From the NCBI RefSeq assembly GCF_029428675.1, contig NZ_JAJNEL010000001.1:3162001-3226000 (forward strand): a DNA stretch of 64,000 nucleotides. Direction: 5' to 3'. The stretch is from Streptomyces sp. JH14. GTDB taxonomy: Bacteria > Actinomycetota > Actinomycetes > Streptomycetales > Streptomycetaceae. The position numbers were made by a program, and so were the translations under genes. This document shows positions 9,843 through 17,937 of the stretch, piece by piece (within the stretch, counting starts at the first letter, position 1; every line of letters begins with the position of its first letter). Under the pieces are notes generated by a model. The model was not told where the DNA came from. It saw only the letters and a list, made by a program, of their open reading frames with translations, and made no database searches.

Positions 9843-10043
9843 ATGGGCTGGACGCACGACTTCGGTGACGCAGCACGCAATCGCCGCTCGACCGCTACGG
9901 CGGATCCGGGCACTCATGAGGGGGACGGCCCCCAGGGCCGGGTGCACCGTGCACATCTGCACGATCCCCGGCTGGGCATTCCCCGCATCCTCCGCCGCCG
10001 GGCCCGCTGGGTCTCGGCGCGACTGCGGCATCCCCGCGGATGA
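9843..10043 (+). CDS. Hypothetical 66-residue basic protein
   Basis: A short ORF begins ATG 9843 with a weak GGGG site and ends in an arginine-rich tail (RILRRRARWVSARLRHPRG). Third codon positions are about 70 percent GC, lower than the neighbours. No family is recognised. It lies in the 450-base gap between the hydrolase and the convergent protease gene; nothing else in 9669-10118 can be supported. Confidence 0.4.
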   Translation: MGWTHDFGDAARNRRSTATADPGTHEGDGPQGRVHRAHLHDPRLGIPRILRRRARWVSARLRHPRG

Positions 10044-10118
10044 CCCGCCCCTCACCCGCTCACACGGCGGGGGCTGCGTGCGGGGCAACTGCCCCGCACT
10101 CTCTCGTCCCCCCGCGTC

Positions 10119-11324
10119 CTACAGCGCGCACCCCTGGCTGTCGACCTGCTGGTTGGCGGCGCGGCCGGCGGTGATGTCCTGGCGGATCTCGTCGGCCGTG
10201 AGGGCATAACCCGTGCGGGCGTCGTCCAGCGACTTGGCGAACACGACCCCGTACACCTTGCCGTCGGGCGTGAGCAGTGGGCCGCCGGAGTTGCCCTGGC
10301 GGATGGTCGTGTAGAGCGAGTACACATCGCGGCGGACCGTGTCCCGGTGGTAGATGTCCGGGCCGTTGGCGTCGATGCGGGCGCGGACACGGGCGGCACG
10401 CACGTCGTACGAGCCGTTCTCCGGGAAGCCCGCGACTATGGCGCTGTTCCCCGTCCGCGCGTCTTGGTCGGTGCCGGTGAACTTCAGCGGCGCCGCGTCG
10501 AGGTCCGGGACGTCGAGTACGGCGATGTCGCGCTGCCAGTCGTAGAGGACGACCTTCGCGTCGTACAGCCGCCCCTGGCCGCCGATCTGGACGGTCGGCT
10601 CGTCGACGCCGCCGACGACGTGCGCGTTGGTCATCACCCGGCGGTCGGAGAAGACGAAGCCGGTGCCTTCGAGTACCTTGCCGCAGCTCGGGGCCGTACC
10701 GACGACCTTGACGATGGACTGCTTGGCGCGTGCCGCGACGGGGCTGCTGACCAACGTCGGGTCCGGGGCCTGGACCTCGGTGATCGGCTCGTTGGCGAAG
10801 GGGCTGAAGACCTGCGGGAAGCCGTTCTGCGCGAGGACCGAGGAGAAGTCCGTGAACCAGGTGGAGGCCTGGGCGGGCATCACCCGGGAGATGCCGAGCA
10901 GCACCGAGGAGCTGCGGACCTCCTTGCCCAGCGTGGGCAGTGACGTTCCCGCGAGGGCGGAGCCGATCAGCCACGCCACCAGCAGCATCGCGACCACGTT
11001 GACCAGCGCGCCGCCGGTCGCGTCGAGGGCGCGGGCGGGTGACCACGTGATGTAGCGGCGGAGTTTGTTGCCGAGGTGCGTGGTGAAGGCCTGGCCGACC
11101 GACGCGCACACGATCACGATCACGACCGCGACGACAGCCGCCGTCGAGGAGACCTCGGAGCCGTCGGTCAGCTGGTCCCACAGGACCGGGAGCAGATAGA
11201 CGGCCACCAGGCCGCCGCCGAGAAAGCCGATCACCGACAGGATGCCGACGACGAAGCCCTGGCGGTAGCCGATCACTGCGAACCACACGGCGCCGGCCAG
11301 CAGCAGGATGTCCAGCACGTTCAC
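10119..11324 (-). CDS. MarP-type membrane serine protease
   Basis: The 401-residue protein has four predicted membrane segments in a CvpA-like N-terminal region (residues about 1-140). A trypsin-like domain follows with triad H235 (TNAHVV), D266 (RDIAVLD) and S346 (GNSGGP). This matches the MarP family, whose Mycobacterium member is a periplasmic protease needed for acid and oxidative stress resistance. Two cysteines around the protease domain could form a disulphide. The start is the ATG at 11324. It is followed upstream, on the same strand, by a Nudix gene and nth. Confidence 0.9.
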   Translation of the reverse strand: MNVLDILLLAGAVWFAVIGYRQGFVVGILSVIGFLGGGLVAVYLLPVLWDQLTDGSEVSSTAAVVAVVIVIVCASVGQAFTTHLGNKLRRYITWSPARALDATGGALVNVVAMLLVAWLIGSALAGTSLPTLGKEVRSSSVLLGISRVMPAQASTWFTDFSSVLAQNGFPQVFSPFANEPITEVQAPDPTLVSSPVAARAKQSIVKVVGTAPSCGKVLEGTGFVFSDRRVMTNAHVVGGVDEPTVQIGGQGRLYDAKVVLYDWQRDIAVLDVPDLDAAPLKFTGTDQDARTGNSAIVAGFPENGSYDVRAARVRARIDANGPDIYHRDTVRRDVYSLYTTIRQGNSGGPLLTPDGKVYGVVFAKSLDDARTGYALTADEIRQDITAGRAANQQVDSQGCAL

Positions 11325-11416
11325 CGTCTATTGCCCTCGCAGATTCGTCACCGGACCCGTTTTCGTTCGGCTGGGACCGGGCAGGCCCGGGGGGCCCCAG
11401 CACGGGAGTCAGCCTG

Positions 11417-12349
11417 TCATGCGCGCCAGTCGAGCGGCACCTGTCTGGTCCTGTCCCACGGGCGCTCCCAGCCGGCGAAATGCAGAATGCGGTCGATCAC
11501 CCCGGCCGTGAAACCCCAGACCAGGGCGGATTCGACCAGAAATGCCGGGCCGCGGTGACCGCTGGGATGCCGGGTCGTCACCCGATTGGCCGGATCCGTG
11601 AGATCCGCCACGGGAACCGTGAAGACCCGGGCCGTCTCCGCCGGATCGACGACTCCGACCGGGCTCGGCGCCCGCCACCAGCCGAGGACCGGCGTCACCA
11701 CGAAGCTGCTCACCGGGATGTAGAGCCTGGGCAGCACACCGAAGAGCTGGACACCGCGGGGATCGAGACCGGTCTCCTCCTCGGCCTCCCGCAGAGCGGC
11801 CCTGAGCGGCCCCGTGGTCGCCTGGTCGCCGTCCTCCGGGTCCAGTGCGCCGCCGGGGAACGAGGGCTGCCCCGCGTGGGAACGCAGGGACCCGGAGCGC
11901 TCCATCAGAAGCAGCTCGGGGCCGCGCTCACCCTCGCCGAACAGGATGAGGACCGCGGACTGCCGTCCCGCACCGCTCTCGGGCGGCAGGAATCGGCTGA
12001 GCTGCAGGGGCTCGATGGTCCGTGCGGCGCGGGCGACGGGCTCCAGCCAGCCGGGCAGCCCCTCGGTCGTGACGGCGACGGCCTCGTCACGGCCCGCGTC
12101 CGTGGCACCGGCGCGGTCCGGTTCGCGCCTCTGGGCGTCGCGCCGCTCGTACGCCTGCTCACGGGTCCGTGCGTACCCGTCTGCGCGTCGCTGCTCGCGG
12201 TCCTGCTCGTAAGGCTGCAGGCGGCCCTCTGCGTGCCCCTGCGCCGAGCTCTGGTCCTGTGCCCCGGAGGTCTCTGCGCGGCCCTCCGCATGGCCCTCCG
12301 GGCGGCCTTGGACGTGACTGTGGTCGTGGCTCTGTTCATGCGTCTTCAT
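11417..12349 (-). CDS. Nudix hydrolase, CoA-diphosphatase type
   Basis: The 310-residue protein begins at ATG 12349, 8 bases after GAGGGG; an in-frame GTG at 12370 lacks a site. Residues about 105-310 are a Nudix domain with the UPF0035 segment (LLMERSGSLRSHAGQPSFPG) and the Nudix box ending REAEEETGL, typical of coenzyme A pyrophosphatases that cut CoA to phosphopantetheine and 3',5'-ADP. The first 100 residues are low-complexity, rich in His, Gln, Glu and Arg. Such a tail is unusual for the family and probably disordered. CoA specificity is inferred from the motif. Confidence 0.85.
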   Translation of the reverse strand: MKTHEQSHDHSHVQGRPEGHAEGRAETSGAQDQSSAQGHAEGRLQPYEQDREQRRADGYARTREQAYERRDAQRREPDRAGATDAGRDEAVAVTTEGLPGWLEPVARAARTIEPLQLSRFLPPESGAGRQSAVLILFGEGERGPELLLMERSGSLRSHAGQPSFPGGALDPEDGDQATTGPLRAALREAEEETGLDPRGVQLFGVLPRLYIPVSSFVVTPVLGWWRAPSPVGVVDPAETARVFTVPVADLTDPANRVTTRHPSGHRGPAFLVESALVWGFTAGVIDRILHFAGWERPWDRTRQVPLDWRA

Positions 12350-12433
12350 CGGCACCCCTCGTCGTCTCACAACGCCTGTCGCCGCGCATTTCGTTCCTGA
12401 GCGGGCGCCCTCGTCGGTCGGCTGCCGCCCGTG

Positions 12434-13387
12434 TCACCCGGCTCCCAGCGGCGGAGCGGGCTTCCCCGGGTAGTCCGGCGGCGGGCTGAGCCGCTGGCCG
12501 GGCTGCCCGCCCATCTCGTACTTCAGGAGCTTGCGCGCCTTCTCCGGGTCGGTCTCACCCTCGCCGTACGAGGGGCAGAGCGGGGCGATCGGACAGGCAC
12601 CGCACGCGGGCTTGCGAGCGTGGCAGATACGGCGGCCGTGGAAGACGACGCGGTGCGAGAGCATCGTCCACTCGCTCTTGGGGAAGATCGCGGCGATCTC
12701 CGCCTCGACCTTCTCCGGGTCCTCCTGGTCCGTCCATTTCCAGCGGCGGACCAGCCGCCCGAAGTGGGTGTCGACCGTGATGCCGGGGACGCCGAAGGCA
12801 TTGCCGAGGACGACATTGGCGGTCTTGCGGCCGACACCCGGCAGCGTGACCAGGTCCGCCAGCCGGCCCGGTACCTCACCGCCGAAGTCGTCCCTGAGCG
12901 ATGCGGAGAGCCCTATCAGCGACTTGGCCTTGGCGCGGAAGAAGCCGGTCGGCCGGATGATCTCCTCCAGCTCCTCCGGGACGGCCGCCGCCATGTCCTC
13001 GGGGGTCGGGTAGGCGGCGAAGAGCGCGGGGGTGGTCTGGTTGACCCTCAGGTCGGTGGTCTGGGCGGACAGGACCGTGGCGACGAGGAGCTCGAAGGGA
13101 TTCCTGAAGTCCAGCTCCGGGTGGGCGTACGGGTAGACCTCGGCGAGCTCGCGGTTGATCCGGCGGGCGCGGCGGACCATCGCGAGGTGGGATTCCGGCT
13201 TTCCGGGCTTCGTGTCCTTCACCGGCTTCTTCGCACTCCCCGACACCGTCCGCCTCCCCGGCTTCACCGTTGGGCTTTTTGTCGCCTCTGCCGGGTGATT
13301 CGCACCCTGTTCGCCCACAGCGGAATTACGGCCTTCCGACACCCCATCAGCCCCCTTGGCCTGCGCTCTCACCGGCGATTTGGACAC
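12434..13387 (-). CDS. nth: Endonuclease III
   Basis: This base-excision-repair DNA glycosylase/AP lyase for oxidised pyrimidines has the helix-hairpin-helix [13 protein letters not shown] containing the catalytic lysine, the catalytic aspartate in VDTHFGRL, and a C-x6-C-x2-C-x5-C [4Fe-4S] loop. Length is 317 residues, because about 70 basic, low-complexity residues precede the glycosylase core. The start is GTG 13387 with a poor ribosome site, so the true start could be further inside. It is divergent from crp across 184 bases. Confidence 0.95.
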   Translation of the reverse strand: MSKSPVRAQAKGADGVSEGRNSAVGEQGANHPAEATKSPTVKPGRRTVSGSAKKPVKDTKPGKPESHLAMVRRARRINRELAEVYPYAHPELDFRNPFELLVATVLSAQTTDLRVNQTTPALFAAYPTPEDMAAAVPEELEEIIRPTGFFRAKAKSLIGLSASLRDDFGGEVPGRLADLVTLPGVGRKTANVVLGNAFGVPGITVDTHFGRLVRRWKWTDQEDPEKVEAEIAAIFPKSEWTMLSHRVVFHGRRICHARKPACGACPIAPLCPSYGEGETDPEKARKLLKYEMGGQPGQRLSPPPDYPGKPAPPLGAG

Positions 13388-13493
13388 CCGGCCAGCCTAG
13401 AGCCAGGCACTGACATCCGCCCCGGTCACCGCGGATCCGCCCTCAATCGGCCCCCTGCCGCACGGTGAGCCGCGCCCGTGCGTCAAACTGGTT

Positions 13494-13509
13494 TGTGATT
13501 GATCGCACT
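13494..13509. promoter_or_regulatory. Candidate CRP-type binding site between nth and crp
   Basis: TGTGATTGATCGCACT resembles the CRP family half-site pattern GTG-N8-CAC, as in actinobacterial CRP proteins. It lies 63 bases before the crp start, in the divergent nth/crp region, where an autoregulatory site would be expected. Confidence 0.4.
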
Positions 13510-13571
13510 GTTTTACCGTCCGGCATGATGGGGACCACGGTTCCCTGAACAGGCCGACAAGGAGAGAACTC

Positions 13572-14246
13572 GTGGACGACGTTCTGCGGCGCGCCCCGCT
13601 TTTCGCGGCGCTCGATGACGAACAGGCCGCGGAGCTCCGCGCCTCGATGAGTGAGGTGACCCTCGCACGCGGCGACGCGCTCTTCCACGAGGGCGACCAG
13701 GGCGACCGCCTGTATGTGGTCACCGAGGGCAAGGTGAAGCTCCACCGCACGTCCCCCGACGGACGCGAGAACATGCTCGCGGTCCTCGGCCCCGGTGAGC
13801 TGATCGGTGAGCTGTCGCTCTTCGACCCGGGCCCGCGCACCGCCACCGCGACCGCGCTCACCGAGGTCAAGCTCCTCGGCCTCGGCCACGGCGACCTGCA
13901 GCCCTGGCTGAACGCCCGCCCCGAGGTGGCCACGGCCCTGCTGCGTGCCGTCGCCCGCCGCCTGCGCAAGACCAACGACCAGATGTCCGACCTGGTCTTC
14001 TCCGACGTACCGGGCCGTGTCGCCCGCGCCCTCCTCGACCTGTCGCGCCGGTTCGGCGTCCAGTCGGAGGAAGGCATCCACGTCGTCCACGACCTGACCC
14101 AGGAAGAGCTGGCCCAGCTGGTCGGCGCCTCCCGCGAGACGGTCAACAAGGCGCTCGCGGACTTCGCGGGCCGCGGCTGGCTGCGCCTGGAGGCGCGGGC
14201 CGTGATCCTGCTGGACGTGGAGCGCCTCGCGAAGCGTTCGCGCTAG
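13572..14246 (+). CDS. crp: Crp/Fnr-family transcriptional regulator
   Basis: The 224-residue protein has an N-terminal cyclic-nucleotide-binding fold (residues about 10-120; phosphate-cassette-like GELIGELSLFDPGPRTATA) and a C-terminal winged helix with recognition helix TQEELAQLVGASRETVNKAL. It corresponds to the Streptomyces Crp that acts in germination, development and antibiotic gene control. The start is GTG 13572 behind AAGGAGAG. A CRP-like site lies upstream and a strong bidirectional terminator follows. Effector binding by this protein is not shown by sequence. Confidence 0.95.
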   Translation: MDDVLRRAPLFAALDDEQAAELRASMSEVTLARGDALFHEGDQGDRLYVVTEGKVKLHRTSPDGRENMLAVLGPGELIGELSLFDPGPRTATATALTEVKLLGLGHGDLQPWLNARPEVATALLRAVARRLRKTNDQMSDLVFSDVPGRVARALLDLSRRFGVQSEEGIHVVHDLTQEELAQLVGASRETVNKALADFAGRGWLRLEARAVILLDVERLAKRSR

Positions 14247-14269
14247 CCGCGGACGCCGCCTCGTAGCGA

Positions 14270-14305
14270 CGTGGAGGGTCCCGTCGGATGGCGGGACCCT
14301 CCACG
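14270..14305. terminator. Bidirectional terminator between crp and the MBL gene
   Basis: A perfect 14-base-pair stem (GTGGAGGGTCCCG / CGGGACCCTCCAC plus flanking C-G) with an 8-base loop lies between convergent genes, 24 bases after the crp stop. Confidence 0.8.
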
Positions 14306-14353
14306 CATGTCCGCCCCGTACACGCGCCTGCGACGTCCACGCGTCGCCTCGCG

Positions 14354-15184
14354 TCAGATCAGCCCGTGCTCCCCCAGATACTCCAGCTGGGCCAGCACCG
14401 AGAGCTGCGCCGCCGGCCAGAGCGAGCGGTCCACATCGGCGTACACCTGGGCCACCACCTCGGAGGCCGTACGGTGCCCCGCCTCCACCGCCGTCTCCAC
14501 CTGCGCCAGCCGGTGCGCGCGGTGTGCGAGGTAGAACTCGACCGCGCCCTGGGCGTCGTCCAGCACCGGTCCATGCCCCGGCAGCACCGTGTGCACCCCG
14601 TCGTCGACCGTCAGCGAGCGCAGCCGCCGCAGCGAGTCGAGGTAGTCGCCGAGCCGCCCGTCCGGGTGCGCGACGACCGTCGTGCCGCGTCCCAGGACGG
14701 TGTCCCCCGTCAGCACCGCCCGGTCGGCGGGCAGATGGAAGGAGAGCGAGTCCGCGGTGTGCCCCGGGGTCGGGACGACGTGCATCTCCAGACCCCCGGT
14801 CGTGATGACGTCGCCCGGGGACAGGCCCTCGTCACCGAGGCGCAGCGCCGGGTCCAGCGCCCGCACTCTCGTCCGGGTCAGCTCGGCGAAGCGCGCCGCG
14901 CCCTCCGCGTGGTCGGGGTGCCCGTGGGTGAGGAGGGTGAGCGCGACCCGCCGTCCCGCGCGCTCGGCGGTGTCGATGACGGCCTGCAGATGGCTGTCGT
15001 CCAGCGGGCCCGGGTCGATGACGACCGCGAGGTCGGAGTCCGGTTCGGCGACGATCCAGGTGTTGGTGCCGTCGAGGGTCATCGCCGAGGCGTTGGGCGC
15101 GAGGACGTTGACCGTACGAGTGGTGGCAGGACCGGACACGACTCCGCCGCGCGGCTGTCCGGGAAGAACCGCTGCCTCGCTCAC
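14354..15184 (-). CDS. MBL-fold metallo-hydrolase
   Basis: The 276-residue metallo-beta-lactamase-fold protein has the metal motif THGHPDH and later histidine/aspartate sites (VPTPGHTADS, LTGDTVLG, VLPGHGPVL). Its length and C-terminal helical region fit LACTB2/glyoxalase-II-like hydrolases. The start is GTG 15184, six bases after GAGG, overlapping the stop of the upstream Nudix gene by 4 bases (GTGA), so the two are co-transcribed. The substrate is unknown. Confidence 0.9.
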   Translation of the reverse strand: MSEAAVLPGQPRGGVVSGPATTRTVNVLAPNASAMTLDGTNTWIVAEPDSDLAVVIDPGPLDDSHLQAVIDTAERAGRRVALTLLTHGHPDHAEGAARFAELTRTRVRALDPALRLGDEGLSPGDVITTGGLEMHVVPTPGHTADSLSFHLPADRAVLTGDTVLGRGTTVVAHPDGRLGDYLDSLRRLRSLTVDDGVHTVLPGHGPVLDDAQGAVEFYLAHRAHRLAQVETAVEAGHRTASEVVAQVYADVDRSLWPAAQLSVLAQLEYLGEHGLI

Positions 15185-16071
15185 AGGACCTCACCGCCCG
15201 CGCCGCCGGCCGGAATGTGTTTGGTGAACTCGTCGTGCCCCGGCCAGCTCAGCACCAACTCGTCGCCGTCGAGCCGGGCCTGCGCGAGGACGGGGGTGAG
15301 GTCCTGCGAGGACGCGGCCTTCAGTGCCTCGGCCGCGGTGGCGTACGGCCGCAGCTGACGCAGCGTCGACACGGTCGGCGGCATCATCAGCAGCTCGCCC
15401 CTGTCGTACCCGTCGGCGGCATCAGCGGGGGCGATCCACACCGTACGGTCGGCCTCCGTGGAGGCGTTGCGGGTGCGCTGGCCCTCGGGGAGCGCGGCGA
15501 CGAAGAACCAGGTGTCGTAGCGGCGCGGCTCGAACTCGGGCGTGATCCAGCGCGCCCACGCCCCGAGCAGATCGGAGCGCAGTACCAGGCCGCGCCGGTC
15601 CAGGAACTCGGCGAAGGACAGCTCGCGGGCGATCAGCGCCTCCCGGTCGGCCTCCCAGTCGGCGCCCGTGGTGTCTCCGACGACCGTGTCGGCGGTCGGC
15701 CCGGCGAGGAGGACACCCGCCTCCTCGTACGTCTCGCGGACCGCCGCACAGACGACGGCCTGCGCCTCGGCCGCCGTACCGACACCGAGCCGCTCGGCCC
15801 AGCTCTCCAGCGCGGGGCCGGCCCAGCCGACGAGGCGGTCGTCGTCGCGCGGATCGACCCCGCCACCCGGATAGGCGTACGCGCCTCCGGCAAAAGCCAT
15901 GGAGGCGCGGCGGCGCAACATGTGGACGGTGGGCAGGCCGCCGGCGTCAGCGGGGTCCCGGAGCAGCATCACGGTGGCGGCGCGCCGGGGAGTCGCGGCC
16001 GTCAGCTCGCCCGCGGCGAGCGCCCGGATCCGGTCGGGCCATTCCGGTGGGTACCACTGACCATTGGACAT
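15181..16071 (-). CDS. Nudix hydrolase, large NUDT19-like type
   Basis: The 296-residue protein has an N-terminal strand region (AATVMLLRDP), the segment FAGGAYAYPGGGVDP and a Nudix helix AAVRETYEEAGVLL, separated by an insertion of about 25 residues. That split Nudix box is typical of the NUDT7/NUDT19 group, which acts on CoA or acyl-CoA compounds. The start is ATG 16071. It is coupled by a 4-base overlap to the MBL hydrolase. Substrate assignment is by family resemblance only. Confidence 0.85.
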   Translation of the reverse strand: MSNGQWYPPEWPDRIRALAAGELTAATPRRAATVMLLRDPADAGGLPTVHMLRRRASMAFAGGAYAYPGGGVDPRDDDRLVGWAGPALESWAERLGVGTAAEAQAVVCAAVRETYEEAGVLLAGPTADTVVGDTTGADWEADREALIARELSFAEFLDRRGLVLRSDLLGAWARWITPEFEPRRYDTWFFVAALPEGQRTRNASTEADRTVWIAPADAADGYDRGELLMMPPTVSTLRQLRPYATAAEALKAASSQDLTPVLAQARLDGDELVLSWPGHDEFTKHIPAGGAGGEVL

Positions 16072-16180
16072 GGCCGGAGGCTATCCGGAACCGCGTCGAT
16101 GTTCGAGGGGTGCCGGTCGCGCCACCCGCGATCCCGAATGATGCCGCCCGGTCGCCCCTCCACGACCCGTCCCCGAACGC

Positions 16181-16217
16181 GCGATCCCGCCCGGTCGCAT
16201 CGACCGGACGGGATCGC
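16181..16217. terminator. Terminator downstream of the RidA gene
   Basis: A 17-base-pair stem with one mismatch (GCGATCCCG-c-CCGGTCG / CGACCGG-a-CGGGATCGC) and a CAT loop lies 34 bases beyond the stop of the leftward RidA gene. Confidence 0.75.
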
Positions 16218-16250
16218 GGAGACCACTCGTCCCACCACTGCGGCGGCGGC

Positions 16251-16721
16251 TCAGGCCCCGGTCAGCTCGACCTGGACCTCGACCTCGACCGGTGCGTCCA
16301 GCGGAAGCACCGCGACGCCCACCGCGCTGCGCGCGTGCACGCCCTTGTCGCCGAGCACCGCGCCCAGCAGCTCGCTCGCACCGTTGATCACGGCGGGCTG
16401 TCCGGTGAAGTCGGCGGCCGAGGCGACGAAGCCCACGACCTTCACGACCCGCTTGATCCGGTCCAGGTCACCGGCGACCGACTTCACGGCGGCCAGCGCG
16501 TTGAGCGCGCAGGTCTTCGCCAGCTCCTTGGCCTCGTCCGGCGTGACCTCGGCACCGACCTTGCCGGTGACCGAGAGCTTGCCCTCCACCATGGGCAGTT
16601 GGCCCGATGTGTACACATATACACCGGATTGGACGGCCGGCTGGTACGAGGCCAGCGGCGGTACGACGTCCGGCAGCGTCAGCCCGAGCTCGGCGAGCTT
16701 CGCCTCGACGGCGCCCGCCAC
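16251..16721 (-). CDS. RidA-family protein
   Basis: The 156-residue protein has the RidA (YjgF/YER057c/UK114) pattern: VYTSGQLPMVEGKL near residue 40, and a C-terminal half with ARSAVGVAVLPLDAPVEVE. It is longer than the 130-residue archetype and matches the actinobacterial RidA subgroup. RidA proteins deaminate reactive enamine/imine intermediates from PLP enzymes. The start is GTG 16721, whose G is shared with the TAG stop of the upstream DUF4177 gene, indicating coupled translation. Confidence 0.9.
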   Translation of the reverse strand: MAGAVEAKLAELGLTLPDVVPPLASYQPAVQSGVYVYTSGQLPMVEGKLSVTGKVGAEVTPDEAKELAKTCALNALAAVKSVAGDLDRIKRVVKVVGFVASAADFTGQPAVINGASELLGAVLGDKGVHARSAVGVAVLPLDAPVEVEVQVELTGA

Positions 16722-16879
16722 TACGCCTTCTCCCGCTTCAGGTAGGCCACGAGCTGCTCGGGGTTGTTCGGGCCGGGAACGACCTGGACCAGCTCCCAGC
16801 CGTCCTCGCCCCAGGTGTCCAGAATCTGCTTGGTCGCGTGCACGAGAAGCGGCACGGTCGCGTATTCCCACTTGGTCAT
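16721..16879 (-). CDS. DUF4177 small protein, 52 residues
   Basis: This short gene begins MTKWEYATVPLL and continues with the DUF4177 signature (GEDGWELVQVVPG) to a Lys/Glu-rich end. Every third codon position but a few is G or C. It starts at ATG 16879 and its stop overlaps the RidA start by one base (TAGTG). It faces the divergent ArsA-like gene across 71 bases. The function of DUF4177 proteins is not known. Confidence 0.85.
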   Translation of the reverse strand: MTKWEYATVPLLVHATKQILDTWGEDGWELVQVVPGPNNPEQLVAYLKREKA

Positions 16880-16950
16880 GGGCCGACTGTAATGCCTGGC
16901 ACGTACGGCCTCGTGCGTAGCCCGCGGCCCGACTGGTTAGGCTCGAATAC

Positions 16951-17937
16951 GTGAGCAGGTTCCAGGTCGTCAGCGGCAAGGGTGGTACCGGTAAGACCAC
17001 GGTCGCCGCCGCCCTCGCGCTCGCCCTCGCGACCGAGGGCAGGCGCACCCTCCTCGTCGAGGTCGAGGGCAGGCAGGGCATCGCCCAGCTCTTCGAGGCG
17101 GAGTCCCTTCCGTACGAGGAGCGCAAGATCGCCGTCGCGCCGGGCGGCGGCGAGGTGTACGCCCTCGCGATCGACGCGGAGCGCGCGCTCCTCGACTACC
17201 TCCAGATGTTCTACAAGCTCGGCAGCGCGGGCCGGGCGCTCAAGAAGCTCGGCGCGATCGACTTCGCCACCACCATCGCGCCGGGCGTACGGGACGTGCT
17301 GCTGACCGGCAAGGCCTGCGAAGCCGTACGCCGCAAGGACAAGCAGGGCCGGTACAGCTACGACTACGTGATCATGGATGCGCCGCCCACCGGCCGCATC
17401 ACGCGCTTCCTCAACGTGAACGACGAGGTGGCGGGGCTGGCCCGGATCGGCCCGATACACAATCAGGCGCAGGCCGTGATGCGGGTGCTGAAGTCCCCCG
17501 AGACGGCGGTCCATCTGGTGACGCTGCTGGAGGAGATGCCGGTCCAGGAGACCGTGGACGGCATCGCGGAGCTGCAGGCGGCCGAACTGCCGGTGGGCAG
17601 GGTCATCGTGAACATGGTGCGACCGCATCTGCTGGACGAGGACGCGCTGCGCACCGCGTCGGGCAACCGTCGCAGGGAGATCGCGAAGGCGCTGACCAGG
17701 GCCGGTGTGACCGGCTCCGCGGCGCTCGTACGGCCCTTGGTCGAGCAGGCCGCCGAGCATGCCCAGCGGGTCGAGCTGGAGCGCGAGCAGCGCGCGGTCC
17801 TCGCCGGGCTGGACCTGCCGACCGGCGAACTCCCTCTGATCGGTGAAGGTGTGGACCTCCCCGGGCTGTACGACCTGGCGATCGAACTCCGCAAGCAGGG
17901 CGTGGGCGAAGAGGCGGGACAAGGGGTGGGTACATGA
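16951..17937 (+). CDS. ArsA/Get3-like ATPase, first of a pair
   Basis: The 328-residue protein has a deviant Walker A loop SGKGGTGKTT at residues 8-17 (two lysines, K10 and K15) and a switch region MDAPPTGRI. These are hallmarks of the ArsA/Get3 class of SIMIBI ATPases. Actinobacterial members are not associated with arsenite pumps; the tandem pair next to wblA is a conserved arrangement in Streptomyces as I recall. The start is GTG 16951. It overlaps the second ATPase by ATGA. The two may work as a heterodimer, which is inference. Confidence 0.9.
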   Translation: MSRFQVVSGKGGTGKTTVAAALALALATEGRRTLLVEVEGRQGIAQLFEAESLPYEERKIAVAPGGGEVYALAIDAERALLDYLQMFYKLGSAGRALKKLGAIDFATTIAPGVRDVLLTGKACEAVRRKDKQGRYSYDYVIMDAPPTGRITRFLNVNDEVAGLARIGPIHNQAQAVMRVLKSPETAVHLVTLLEEMPVQETVDGIAELQAAELPVGRVIVNMVRPHLLDEDALRTASGNRRREIAKALTRAGVTGSAALVRPLVEQAAEHAQRVELEREQRAVLAGLDLPTGELPLIGEGVDLPGLYDLAIELRKQGVGEEAGQGVGT

